Shown here: positions 17,662-26,342 of the stretch, one piece after another
Numbering within the stretch: position 1 is the first letter of the stretch
How the letters are laid out: the number at the start of each line of letters is the position of its first letter
Origin: Planctomycetota bacterium
GTDB taxonomy: Bacteria > Planctomycetota > UBA1135 > GCA-002748355
Direction: 5' to 3'
NCBI GenBank assembly: GCA_027021385.1
Contig: JALUUL010000086.1
Location: 124,001 to 188,000 of the forward strand
Length of the DNA stretch: 64,000 nucleotides
Notes under the pieces: generated by a model
Told to the model about the DNA's origin: nothing
Seen by the model: the letters and a program-made list of their open reading frames with translations, nothing else
Databases searched by the model: none
Translations under genes and position numbers: made by a program

Positions 17662-19152
17662 TCAGGTCTTGCGGCGGCCGAGCATCGGGAGGGCGAAGAG
17701 CATCAGGACCGGAAGGACCTCGAGCCTTCCGACCCACATGACGAGACACATGACGGCCTTCGCCTGCCAGGCGAGGTGGGGGCCGGTGATCCCGGTGCTC
17801 AACCCGACGTTTCCCTGCGTCGAGGCCATCTCGAGGATCAGGTCCGCGAGGTCGAAACCCTTCGGGAGGAAGTGCTCCATGACCATGATCGAGAGCCAGA
17901 GGACACCGATCCCGGCGATGACCATGACCGACATCGAGCCGAGTCTCTGGTCGGCCTCGTCCTCGGGGATGCGTTCCCCGTCGAACTCGAAGTGGAGGAT
18001 CTCGTGGGGCGATTTCGCGGCCTTTCGGAATTTCCAGAGGATGCCGGCCTTCAGCCAGGCGACCCGGATCAGTTTGAGTCCTCCCGCCGTCGAACCGGCG
18101 GCCCCGCCCAGGATCATCGCGAAGGAGAGGAGGAGCTTCCCCGTCGCGGACCAGGTTTCGAGATCCACGCTCTGGAACCCCGCGGTGCTCAGGGCCGACG
18201 ACCACTGGAACGCGCTGTCGAGCCATTGGCCTTCCCCGTGGTGCCAGAGGTTCTCGAGCCCCAGCACGAGGGAGCCCCCGAGGAGGAGGATCCACAGGAG
18301 CCGGTGCTGGGCGTCGCGGACCAGGGCCTTCAGGTTTCCGTGCCGCGTCAGATCGAAGAGGTTCGCGAAGCTCACGGCTCCCAGGACCATCGTCACGATG
18401 GCCGCGATCTTTACCGAAGGGCTCTCGCCGGCGAAACTGTCGTCGGTGATTCCGAACCCCCCGGTCGCGAGTCCGGTCATCCCGTGATTCAGCGCCGTCC
18501 ACCAGTCGAGGCCCGCGGCCTTGAGCAGGAGGACGGCTCCGGCGGAGTAGAGGAGGAAGATCCACCAGATCGTGCGGACCGTCGCGCGGACCGAGGGGAA
18601 GATCTTCTCCTCGCGGGCCTCCGAGAAGTAGAGGCGGAAGGTCCCCTTGCCCGGTCGGAGGATCGAGAGCATCAGGACGATGACGCCGACCCCGCCGATC
18701 CATTCGGTGAAGCTCCGCCACCACTGCAGGCTGGCGGGGAGTTCGCTCGGGCGGGCCGCCATCGTCAAGCCGGTGCCGGTGAAGCCCGAATAGGACTCGA
18801 AGATCGCGTTCCACGGATCCAGGAAGGCGAGGACGGTCGGAGTGCCCGCCTCGGTCCCCTGCAGGGCCTGCGCCAGGCTCCAGAACGGGATCGCGCCGAG
18901 CCAAGGGATCAGGAACCAGGCGAGGGCTGCGACGACCATGCCCTCCCCGAGTCTCGAATCCCCGGCTCCCTTGAAGGAGCGGAAGAGACCTTGACCGAGG
19001 ACGAGGGAGAGGACGGAGACGAAGAGGAAGGGTTCGAGGGCGCTCCGTTCTCCGGAGAGGAGACAGACCGGGAGGGTGGCCAGCGCCATCAGGCCTGGGA
19101 CATGGAGGGCCAGGCCGAGGTCGCGGAGGACGAGACGAAGGTTCAGGAGCAC
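17662..19152 (-). CDS. trkH: Potassium uptake channel subunit TrkH
   Basis: A 496-residue polytopic membrane protein of the TrkH/KtrB family that conducts K+ into the cell. The four selectivity-filter repeats are visible in order: SGFTGTGLT, LATGGFGITDDS, STAGFQS and TQGNVGLSTG, each with the conserved filter Gly. About 11-12 hydrophobic segments surround them. It starts nine bases after the trkA stop codon on the same strand, so the channel and its gating subunit form one operon. Convergent with the AAA+ gene (13 bases between stops). Confidence 0.95.
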   Translation of the reverse strand: MLLNLRLVLRDLGLALHVPGLMALATLPVCLLSGERSALEPFLFVSVLSLVLGQGLFRSFKGAGDSRLGEGMVVAALAWFLIPWLGAIPFWSLAQALQGTEAGTPTVLAFLDPWNAIFESYSGFTGTGLTMAARPSELPASLQWWRSFTEWIGGVGVIVLMLSILRPGKGTFRLYFSEAREEKIFPSVRATVRTIWWIFLLYSAGAVLLLKAAGLDWWTALNHGMTGLATGGFGITDDSFAGESPSVKIAAIVTMVLGAVSFANLFDLTRHGNLKALVRDAQHRLLWILLLGGSLVLGLENLWHHGEGQWLDSAFQWSSALSTAGFQSVDLETWSATGKLLLSFAMILGGAAGSTAGGLKLIRVAWLKAGILWKFRKAAKSPHEILHFEFDGERIPEDEADQRLGSMSVMVIAGIGVLWLSIMVMEHFLPKGFDLADLILEMASTQGNVGLSTGITGPHLAWQAKAVMCLVMWVGRLEVLPVLMLFALPMLGRRKT

Positions 19153-19161
19153 GGGTCCGTC

Positions 19162-19824
19162 TCAGGAGCCGAAGATCTCGGATTCCTTCGAGGAGAGGGG
19201 GTGGCTCGAGTAGAGGGTGATCACGTCCCCTTCGGCCAGCGTCGTGTCGCCTCTGGGGATCAGGACCTTCTTTCCTCTCCGGAGGCAGATGATCAGGGTG
19301 TCCTTCGGCATCAGGGACTCCTTTCCGATCTCGACCAGGGTCCGGCCCGCGAGGGGGGAGGCCTTCCCGAGGGTCACGGTGGAGACCTGGGTTCCGTCCT
19401 CCATCGGAACGACGTCCTTGAGGCCCGGCTGCAGCAGGAGGCCGAGCAGATGGCGCGCGATCAGGACTTCCGGGTCCACGAGCACCCGGGCCCCGAGATC
19501 CTCGAACATCCGGACATGTCGTTGATCGTTCACGATCGAGATGCGGTTCTCGACCTCGGACTCCTTCGCGAGCATGACGGCCATCAGGTTCGTCGCGTCG
19601 TCGCCCGTCGTCGCGATCAGGGCCTCGCTGTGCTCGATGTCGGCTTCCTCGAGGATCCCCCCGCTCGCGACGTCGGCCTTCAGGATCCTGCAATCGAGGT
19701 CGCGCCCGGCCCGATCCGCCCGTCCCTCGTCCTGCTCGATCAACGTGACTTCGTGGCCGGCCTCCGAGGCCATGGCGGCGAGGGTGCCGCCGATCGTGCC
19801 GGCGCCGATGATGATCATCCGCAT
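19162..19824 (-). CDS. trkA: Trk/Ktr potassium uptake regulatory subunit TrkA
   Basis: A 220-residue cytoplasmic gating protein with one RCK unit: a Rossmann RCK_N domain (residues 1-125, nucleotide motif IIGAGTIGGTLA and acidic VTLIEQDE) and a C-terminal RCK_C domain (about 140-215, EIGKESLMPKDTLIICLRRGKKVLIPRGDTTL-like layout ending in the phrase EGDVITLYS). A single-RCK subunit is typical of KtrA and of short TrkA forms, whereas E. coli TrkA has two. It binds nucleotides and controls the adjacent TrkH channel. First gene of the trkA-trkH operon; the 179 bases between it and the divergent CAP-domain gene should hold both promoters. Confidence 0.95.
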   Translation of the reverse strand: MRMIIIGAGTIGGTLAAMASEAGHEVTLIEQDEGRADRAGRDLDCRILKADVASGGILEEADIEHSEALIATTGDDATNLMAVMLAKESEVENRISIVNDQRHVRMFEDLGARVLVDPEVLIARHLLGLLLQPGLKDVVPMEDGTQVSTVTLGKASPLAGRTLVEIGKESLMPKDTLIICLRRGKKVLIPRGDTTLAEGDVITLYSSHPLSSKESEIFGS

Positions 19825-20003
19825 CGTCTGTCTCCCGGATCCTTGGTCCCTGGGCCGTGACGGTCCTCGAGGACGAAAGCCTAGCCTCCGTCCCCCGCGA
19901 TCTCGAAGAGGGAAGACCTCCCGGTGCCGGAAGAAGAGGGAGGCGTTAGGATGGACGGGTCCCCGTCCCGGTCCGAATCCCCCGCCGACCCGCGAAGAAT
20001 CCG

Positions 20004-22610
20004 ATGCGCAGATCGCCTGCCCGCACCCTTCGTTTTTCCAGGGAGGCTCCGCCCTCCTTCCTTCTCCTCGCCCTCCTCCTCCTCGCCCTCTCCTGGCTTC
20101 CGTCTTCTTGCAGCGAGGGAAGGCCTCCGCAGGTCTTCGGCAGGATCGAGGATCTCGCCCGCGGCGGGAAGTGCGCGGAGGCGAGGTCCCTGCTCGAGAC
20201 CTCCCTCCGGGACCATCCCGACTGGGATCTCCGGTATCCGAAGGCCCATGAGCGTCTCCGCTTCCTCGTCGATCGTTACACGAGGGCCTATGAGAAGGGA
20301 GAGGAATACCTCGAGGACCTGGTCCGGAAATACGGACGGAACGACGCGATCGTCGCGGCGAGATCCTGGATGGCCGGCAGCCGTGACCGCTACCTGAAGA
20401 CGGCCGTGCGGCGCCTCCTCTCGGAGCTTCCGCGGATCGCCGCGAAGGTCGAGGAATCCGGGGCGGAGGCGGGCGCCGGAGAGGCCGCCTCCGAGGACGC
20501 GGGGTCCGCGCAGGTCGGCCAGGAGGCCGAGGGACTGAGGGCCCGGGACCTCCTGGATCGGGCCCTCGACGTGATCGAGGGGCGGATCGGAGAAGAGGGT
20601 TTCGCGGTGGTCCTGGAGGAACTGCGGGCGCTTCTTCTCGAAGCGGGTTCCGAGGCCGACAAGGTCCGCGAGCGGATCTGGGCCGTGCAGGCCCGGGCGC
20701 GAAAGGCGATGAAGGCGGACATCGCCCGGGCCGAGACGCTGTGGAGGACGGAGGGGAGCGGGCCCGCCCTCTCCTTCCTCGAGGAGCGCTTGCCCCTCTA
20801 TCCGGAGCGGGGTCCCCTGGCCGGGCTTCTCCATTTGCGGGACGGGATCCTGCGGGAGACCCGTGCGGCGATCGCCAGGAAGCGGATGGCTTCGAAGCCT
20901 CCGAGGACCGGGAGTCCGGTGGCGCCCCCGCCCCGGGGAACCGGAGGGGAGAGGGGGAGCGAGCGGACGTCGACAGGGAGGACAGGCCCCATTCCTCCCC
21001 GCCCTCCCGTCTCCAAGGAGGGGGGGGATCCGATACGCGAGGGAGAAGACGCGCTGGCGCGCAGGGATTTCCGGGAGGCGGCCCGCCGCTTCGACGAGGT
21101 CGCGCGGACTCTCGAGGACGCCGCCTCCGCCGCGGCCGGGCCCTGGAGGCGGCAGGCCGACCTCTGCGGGATTCTCGCCGCCTGTCTCAAGACCCTGTCC
21201 TCCAGGATCGCGGAGAACCCGAAGCGTTTCGCCGCTCTCGACCTCGGTGGGGGCCGGAAGGGACGCCTGAAGGCCTACCGGCGCGGAGTCCTGACCTATG
21301 CGACCGAGGAGGGGGAAGAGGTCCGGGAACTCGCATCCCTGTCGGATCCCGCCCTGGCCTCCCTCTTCGAAGCGGCCGCGAAGACGGCGGGGGAGAAGGC
21401 CGCCGCCGCGTGGCTCGACCTGCGGGCGGGCAGATCCGAAGCCGCCCTCGCCCTCTGCCGGAAGGCCTGGGAGGACGAGGGAACGAGGGACCTCGTCTCC
21501 TTCCTCGTCGCCCTGTCCCGGGACGAGGTTGCCGGGCCCGGGGGGTATGAACTCGTCGGAGGGGCATTCTTCGCCCCGCGGGAGATCGAACGGATCGAGA
21601 AGCGGAAATCCCTCCTGGCCGAGATCGACCGGATCCTCCGACTCAGGGAGGACGAGGAACGGGAACGTCGCTTCACGAAGCTCCTCGAGATGGACGCCTC
21701 GCTCCTCCCGGTCCTGAGCGGAGAACTCCGAGCGCGCAGGAACGCGATCCGGAAACGTCTTTCGAACTCGAAGGTTCGCGCCTCCCTCCGGAAGCTGCGG
21801 GCGGTGCGCGAGGAACTCGACAAGCGCCGGGCGCATGCGATGGCCCTGATCTTCGATACGGAGAAATACTTCTACCCGTATCGGCCGCCGGCGGTCAGTC
21901 CGGAGAAGGCCAAGGAATACTGGAAGGTCCAGGCTGAGGTCGACCGGAGGGTCGCGGCCGTGCGGGAGGTCTGGGAGGGAAAGCAGGCGGTCGTGAGCCT
22001 TCCGAAGAAGGTCGCCGCCGAGATCGAGACCTTCCGGTGGATCGAGCGCAAGCTCCGCGATCTCGGGGAGGCTCCCCCGAAGGAGGAGGGGCTCGAGGTC
22101 CTTCTCGCCCGCGCTCGGACCGACATCCGCAACTTCGCCCTCGACGAACGCGACGCGCGGAGGATCCGAGCCGCGAACCGGATCCTCGAGGAGAACCGGA
22201 AGAAACTCGCGGCCTGGCTGGAGGAGAAGAGGGTCAGCCGGGCGGAAGCGGATCTGATCCAGATGACGAACCGCTATCGGATGATGATGGGCGTTCCGCC
22301 CCTGCGCGCGGACTCCCGTCTGATCCTCTCCAGCCACGGGCACAGCCGGGAGATGTCGAAGCTCGGCTATTTCTCGCACTTCTCGCCGAACCCGCAGCGG
22401 AAGACCCCTTCGATGCGCATGAAGCTCGCGGGCTATCCCGGAGGGGGGGGGGAGAACATCGCCCTCCATTCGAGCGTTCCCGGCGCCTTCGACGGATGGC
22501 TGCACAGTTCGGGACACCATCGCAATCTGCTGCGGCGCTCGCACAAGGATCTCGGCTGCGGGATCGTCGGCCGCTACTACACGCAGAACTTCGGAGCCGG
22601 AACGCGCTGA
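20004..22610 (+). CDS. Large lipoprotein with C-terminal CAP/SCP domain
   Basis: An 868-residue protein. The signal sequence ends in a lipobox-like LPSSC (Cys36). Residues 40-300 are helical and tetratricopeptide-like (FGRIEDLARGGKCAEARSLL), 300-345 are a Pro/Arg/Thr-rich linker, 345-400 look like another helical repeat (DALARRDFREAARRFDEVA) and 560-740 are strongly charged helices that may form coiled coil. Residues about 745-868 are a CAP domain, with TNRYRMMMGVPPLRADSRLI, a His pair in SSHGHSREM, GYFSHFSPNP, GENIALHSS and the WLHSSGHHRNLL signature. Bacterial CAP proteins are secreted or envelope-attached with mostly unknown activity; the repeats may hold it in a complex. Single gene, divergent from trkA and convergent with the acyltransferase. 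Confidence 0.8.
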   Translation: MRRSPARTLRFSREAPPSFLLLALLLLALSWLPSSCSEGRPPQVFGRIEDLARGGKCAEARSLLETSLRDHPDWDLRYPKAHERLRFLVDRYTRAYEKGEEYLEDLVRKYGRNDAIVAARSWMAGSRDRYLKTAVRRLLSELPRIAAKVEESGAEAGAGEAASEDAGSAQVGQEAEGLRARDLLDRALDVIEGRIGEEGFAVVLEELRALLLEAGSEADKVRERIWAVQARARKAMKADIARAETLWRTEGSGPALSFLEERLPLYPERGPLAGLLHLRDGILRETRAAIARKRMASKPPRTGSPVAPPPRGTGGERGSERTSTGRTGPIPPRPPVSKEGGDPIREGEDALARRDFREAARRFDEVARTLEDAASAAAGPWRRQADLCGILAACLKTLSSRIAENPKRFAALDLGGGRKGRLKAYRRGVLTYATEEGEEVRELASLSDPALASLFEAAAKTAGEKAAAAWLDLRAGRSEAALALCRKAWEDEGTRDLVSFLVALSRDEVAGPGGYELVGGAFFAPREIERIEKRKSLLAEIDRILRLREDEERERRFTKLLEMDASLLPVLSGELRARRNAIRKRLSNSKVRASLRKLRAVREELDKRRAHAMALIFDTEKYFYPYRPPAVSPEKAKEYWKVQAEVDRRVAAVREVWEGKQAVVSLPKKVAAEIETFRWIERKLRDLGEAPPKEEGLEVLLARARTDIRNFALDERDARRIRAANRILEENRKKLAAWLEEKRVSRAEADLIQMTNRYRMMMGVPPLRADSRLILSSHGHSREMSKLGYFSHFSPNPQRKTPSMRMKLAGYPGGGGENIALHSSVPGAFDGWLHSSGHHRNLLRRSHKDLGCGIVGRYYTQNFGAGTR

Positions 22611-22634
22611 TCCGCCCCCGGGGCGGGAGGAACC

Positions 22635-23618
22635 TCAAGCTCGCCGCCGGGCCATCCTGGCGGCGAGCCTCTCGGGGGTCGTTCTCCAGCGATCGTGGAA
22701 CCAGACCCAGTCCTCGGGGACGGCGCGGATGCGCCGTTCGACGTCGAGGCTCCAGGCCCGGGTCAGGCGCTCGATCTCCTCGTGCCGGTCGGCCCCGGGA
22801 CGGGGACGGTGGATGCCGTAGACCTCGAAGGCGAGCCCCCCGCCGGTCCTGCGGGTGAATCCGGTCACGAGGGGCGCTCCGGAAGCGACGGCGAGGGCCG
22901 CGGGTCCGGTCGGGGTGAAGGCGTCCTTCCCGAAGAAGGGGAGGAAGATCCCGTTCGCCCTCTTGATGTCCTGGTCGGGGACGAGACCGAGAAGGCCTCC
23001 CGCGCGGAGGAGCGTAAGGGGGTGCCGCAGCGAGACATCCTGGTAGAAGATTCGGATTCCCGTTTCCCGCCGCATGCCGGTCACGATCCTGTCGAGGCGC
23101 GGATTCGAGAGGCGCTTGACGATGACGGCCACCGGCCGGTCGATCGAGAGCCGGTGGATGTGGCGTCCGAGAAGCTCCCAGTTCCCGACGTGGCCGGTGA
23201 CCGCGACGACACCCCGCCCCTCGGCGAGGAGGGCCCGCAGGACGGGGGCGACGTCCCGGTCCTCGAGATAGCCTTCAGGAAGTCTCCCCTTCCAGGCCGC
23301 GAGGCTCTCGGCGAGGAGGAGTCCGAGGTTGGAGGAGAGAGCGGCCGTGAAACCTCCGCAGTTCTTCGCCGCGTAGTCCTCGCCGAAGGCCCTGGCGAGG
23401 TTCGTCCGGACCTTCCGCCGGAGGAGGGGGGGGGCCAGGAATCGGGTCAGGAGGGGGAAGACCCTCAGGTTCCACTCGAAGGAAAGGAGACCGAGGAGCC
23501 GGAGCAGGGCTTCGGCGGAGAGGCCGACGAGTTCCCTGCGGGCCCGCTTCAGGACCCTCCGGAGGCGGCGCCGGATTCCAAGGGGTCGCTTTCCTTCCGC
23601 TCGTGCCTCCGCCGCCAT
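22635..23618 (-). CDS. Lipid A biosynthesis acyltransferase (LpxL/HtrB-like)
   Basis: A 327-residue inner-membrane acyltransferase that would add secondary acyl chains to lipid A or a similar glycolipid. ATG 23618 is chosen; the very long frame extending to 25193 is the antiphase of the next gene. The HxxxxE catalytic motif is present as GHVGNWELLG, followed by VIVKRLSNPRLDRIV and the VPDQDIKRANGIFLPFFGK block, which carries the family residues around the substrate site, and the C-terminal VPEDWVWFHDRW. The first 70 bases overlap the 3' end of the kinase-fold gene on the same strand, implying translational coupling. With LptF/LptG just upstream this forms an outer-membrane lipid group. Confidence 0.9.
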   Translation of the reverse strand: MAAEARAEGKRPLGIRRRLRRVLKRARRELVGLSAEALLRLLGLLSFEWNLRVFPLLTRFLAPPLLRRKVRTNLARAFGEDYAAKNCGGFTAALSSNLGLLLAESLAAWKGRLPEGYLEDRDVAPVLRALLAEGRGVVAVTGHVGNWELLGRHIHRLSIDRPVAVIVKRLSNPRLDRIVTGMRRETGIRIFYQDVSLRHPLTLLRAGGLLGLVPDQDIKRANGIFLPFFGKDAFTPTGPAALAVASGAPLVTGFTRRTGGGLAFEVYGIHRPRPGADRHEEIERLTRAWSLDVERRIRAVPEDWVWFHDRWRTTPERLAARMARRRA

Positions 23619-25072
23619 GCGGCGCAGCCTAGCCCGACCGCGGCGGCCAGGCGACGCGGAGGAGGGAGGACGAGGTCGAGGGCGCGGCCCTCGCGGTAGT
23701 ACGCGCGCAGGAGGGTCCGGGGCAGGCGCCCCGGGTCCTCCCCCCGAGGTCTGTCCGCCTGGAAGCGCCACCAGGCGAGCAGGCGGGCGAGGTCTGCCGC
23801 GCGCGCCGCTTCCCGGCGAAGGCGGGGGAGGGGGCGCAGGCCGTCGAGGTCCACGAGATGGGCCCGCCCCCCGGGGAACCTGAGGTTGTCTCCCTTCAGG
23901 TCCCGGTGTCGGAGACCCGAGGCGTGGAGCCTCGCGAGGAGCCGTCCGAGGTCTTCCGCGGCGGCGAGGGGAAGGGGGCCGGCCCGGGCGAGGTCGTCGA
24001 GCGAGGGGGCGGAACGCCCCCCTTCGTCCAGGGCGGCGGAGAGGACCCAGGATCCCCCCCCTCCCGCGGGGATCAGGGCGAGGGCCCGCGGGGCGGGCAA
24101 CCCCCTGAGTTCGAGATCGTGGGCGGCCAGCCAGAGGGCCTCGGCTCTTCGCCCTTCCCGGAGCTTTCCGAAACCGAGCCGGGAGCGAACGACCGTTCCC
24201 CTCCGGCCCGCTCGGATCCGTTCCCCCCGTTCGAGGATCTCGAGGATCGCCGCCGGGTCCGCCGGAAGGCCCGCGTTCCGGCGGAGGATCGCTCGCCCGA
24301 CCCTGCGGAACGGGCCCGAATCCCGCAGGGCGCGCGACCTGCGCTTCTTCCAGTGCGCGCGGAGGAGGGCCGGAAAGCCGGGAGGGGCCGCGGGGAAGGA
24401 GAGCGCGCCGAGAAGGGCCTCGCGCTTGGCCTCGTCCTCGGGCCAGGGCCAGGGCAGACAGAGTCCGAGAAGGTCGTTCCAGGTCGGCCGGACCGGGCCG
24501 TCCCGGAAGCGGACTTCGCGGAGGTCCAGAAGGCTCCAACGCCCTTCCTTCCCCCGGTGGAGCTGGCCCGGGTGGAGATCCCCGTGCGCGAGCCCGCGGG
24601 CGTAGAGGGAGGCGAGGAAACGCCCGGCCTCTTCGAAGACGCGCGGATCCTCGAAGCCGGACAGGGTCGATCCGGGCCCGAGATCCTCGAGGAGAAGCCG
24701 GAACATCCAGTGGGCGTGTCCAAGTTCGGAAGCGGCGAACAGCCCAGGGACCCTGCAACCCCTGGCCCGGGCCTCGAGGATCCTCTCCGCCTCCTTGCGG
24801 GCTCCGAGCAGATGACGCCGGGCCCGTCTCCGGAAGAGTTTGGCGATCACGCTTCCGGAAGGCCCCGAAAGGCGCAGGACGCTGCGGAAGGGTCCGTGGT
24901 CGAGGACCTCGAGTCCGGGGGGGAGCGGGCGGCCTTCCTCGAGGAGAGGTAGGAGTCCGGGCAGTCGGGGATCCAGGAGCGAGGAGGCGAGTTCCTCCGC
25001 GGCGCGGGGATCGGGGATCCTGATCCCCGCCGCGGAAGCCTCGGGGAGCGGGCGTTCCTCGACGGAGGACAT
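23549..25072 (-). CDS. Two-module kinase-fold protein (LPS core/Kdo kinase-like)
   Basis: A 507-residue protein made of two successive small-molecule-kinase-type modules. Module 1 (about 45-235) has an N-lobe Lys in SVIAKLFRRRA, the catalytic loop AHGDLHPGQL and the metal-binding Asp in SLLDLREVRF. Module 2 (about 285-490) has the loop RHRDLKGDNLRF and HLVDLDGLRP, but where the ATP-anchoring Lys is expected it reads GTVVRSRLGFGKL, so that Lys is missing or displaced. Single modules of this type are the WaaP/KdkA family that phosphorylate heptose or Kdo of LPS. The overlap with an LpxL-like acyltransferase supports an LPS role. Whether both modules work is unknown. Confidence 0.75.
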   Translation of the reverse strand: MSSVEERPLPEASAAGIRIPDPRAAEELASSLLDPRLPGLLPLLEEGRPLPPGLEVLDHGPFRSVLRLSGPSGSVIAKLFRRRARRHLLGARKEAERILEARARGCRVPGLFAASELGHAHWMFRLLLEDLGPGSTLSGFEDPRVFEEAGRFLASLYARGLAHGDLHPGQLHRGKEGRWSLLDLREVRFRDGPVRPTWNDLLGLCLPWPWPEDEAKREALLGALSFPAAPPGFPALLRAHWKKRRSRALRDSGPFRRVGRAILRRNAGLPADPAAILEILERGERIRAGRRGTVVRSRLGFGKLREGRRAEALWLAAHDLELRGLPAPRALALIPAGGGGSWVLSAALDEGGRSAPSLDDLARAGPLPLAAAEDLGRLLARLHASGLRHRDLKGDNLRFPGGRAHLVDLDGLRPLPRLRREAARAADLARLLAWWRFQADRPRGEDPGRLPRTLLRAYYREGRALDLVLPPPRRLAAAVGLGCAAWRRRHERKESDPLESGAASGGS

Positions 25073-25271
25073 GACGGGGAAAGCCTAACCGTTCCCGTCC
25101 CGCGATGAGCCCCCGCCTCTCCCGGGGGAGCCGAGGGCTCTCGGCTCCGGTCTGGCGGCAGGGGGACCTTGCGTCCATGATTCCCGTTTCCATCTACGAG
25201 ATCCCGGAGCGGCCTCGGTTCCGCGGGAGGTTCCTCCTCGGAGGGGGGGAACGAGGAGGCATGGCCCCGCC

Positions 25272-26342
25272 GTGTGGCGCATACACCGCTACTACCTGAA
25301 AGAGCTGCTGTTCAACTTCGGGCTGACCTTCGTCCTGTTGTTCGGCGTGTGCCTCCTCGGTCTCGCGGCCCGGGGGATCTACCGGAGCCAGGGGGCCGAC
25401 ATGATCCTGGCTCTCTGGATCACCCTGCTCTGGGGCATCGATTCGATCCATCATCTCCTTCCGATCTCCCTCCTCGTTGCGACGGTCTTCACCTTCGGCC
25501 GGGCCTCGTCGGAGAACGAGGTCACCGCGCTGCGCAGCGCCGGCGTCTCACCGCTCAGGCTGATGGGGGCGGTTCTGATCTCCGGCGCCGCGGTCACGGT
25601 CCTGAACTCCTGGTTGTTGCACAATCTGGTCCCGCTCGCGCACTACCAGAAATACCGTCCCGCGAAGACCCTCCTCGAGCAGTTCATCCTCAACAACCGC
25701 CCGACGGCGAACCGCCTCGAGTTCTCGAGTCTCAGCATGAGCTGGGAGAAGAAAGAGGGGAACTGCTACCGCAAGGTCGTCTTCAAGATCCGGGGAAGGA
25801 GGGGGCGCCGGGTCGGGTTCGCGGAGCGGGCCTGTTTCGGGTCCAAGAGGCAGGGCGAGGTCCTCCTGGTCCGCCTCCTGAATGTCGAGGGCTTCCTCGT
25901 CGCGCGGGGGGAGGGAGGACGGCAGACCCGTTTCCGGGAAGGCGAGATCGATCTCTCCTTCGATCTCCGGGATCTCCTCGAACAGAACAAACGCCGGGAA
26001 GGGGTCAAGGACCTGAGCACGGCCCAGCTCTGGGCCGAGGTCTCGCGTGGAAGGGTCCCGCGCCTGAAGGAGAACCTTTGGCGGATCTGGAGGCGATCGA
26101 CGCAGGCTCTGGCGGGCCTGCTCCTCGCGCTGGCCGGATTCCCGATCGGGATCCTCTCGAAGAGGTCGGGCCGGATGACCGCGTTCGCGTTCTCCTTCCT
26201 GCCCTTGGCCCTCTATTACGGGCTTTCCTACCTCTCTCCCCCCCTCGCGCGGAGCCTGGGGGCCGTCTGGCCGGTCTTCCTTCCGGCCGCCGGCATGCTC
26301 GTCTTCTCCTGGTTGCTCGGACGATGGGCCTTCCGCAGATGA
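25272..26342 (+). CDS. lptF: LPS export permease LptF (YjgP/YjgQ family)
   Basis: A 356-residue inner-membrane subunit of the LptB2FGC machine that extracts LPS for transport to the outer membrane. It shows the family layout: three N-terminal transmembrane segments (starting IHRYYLKELLFNFGL, with TFGRASSENEVTALRSAG as the LptB-coupling helix), a periplasmic beta-jellyroll (about 130-245) and three C-terminal segments. Start is GTG 25272, 11 bases after an AACGAGGAGG ribosome binding site; the ATG at 25261 is in another frame. It overlaps the next gene by ATGA. lptA, lptB and lptC are not in the window. Confidence 0.88.
   Translation: MWRIHRYYLKELLFNFGLTFVLLFGVCLLGLAARGIYRSQGADMILALWITLLWGIDSIHHLLPISLLVATVFTFGRASSENEVTALRSAGVSPLRLMGAVLISGAAVTVLNSWLLHNLVPLAHYQKYRPAKTLLEQFILNNRPTANRLEFSSLSMSWEKKEGNCYRKVVFKIRGRRGRRVGFAERACFGSKRQGEVLLVRLLNVEGFLVARGEGGRQTRFREGEIDLSFDLRDLLEQNKRREGVKDLSTAQLWAEVSRGRVPRLKENLWRIWRRSTQALAGLLLALAGFPIGILSKRSGRMTAFAFSFLPLALYYGLSYLSPPLARSLGAVWPVFLPAAGMLVFSWLLGRWAFRR

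Noticed and set aside
23619-25193. Extension of the acyltransferase frame upstream by over 500 codons
   Set aside because: The extra part is the out-of-phase reading of the kinase-fold gene; LpxL-family proteins are about 300 residues.
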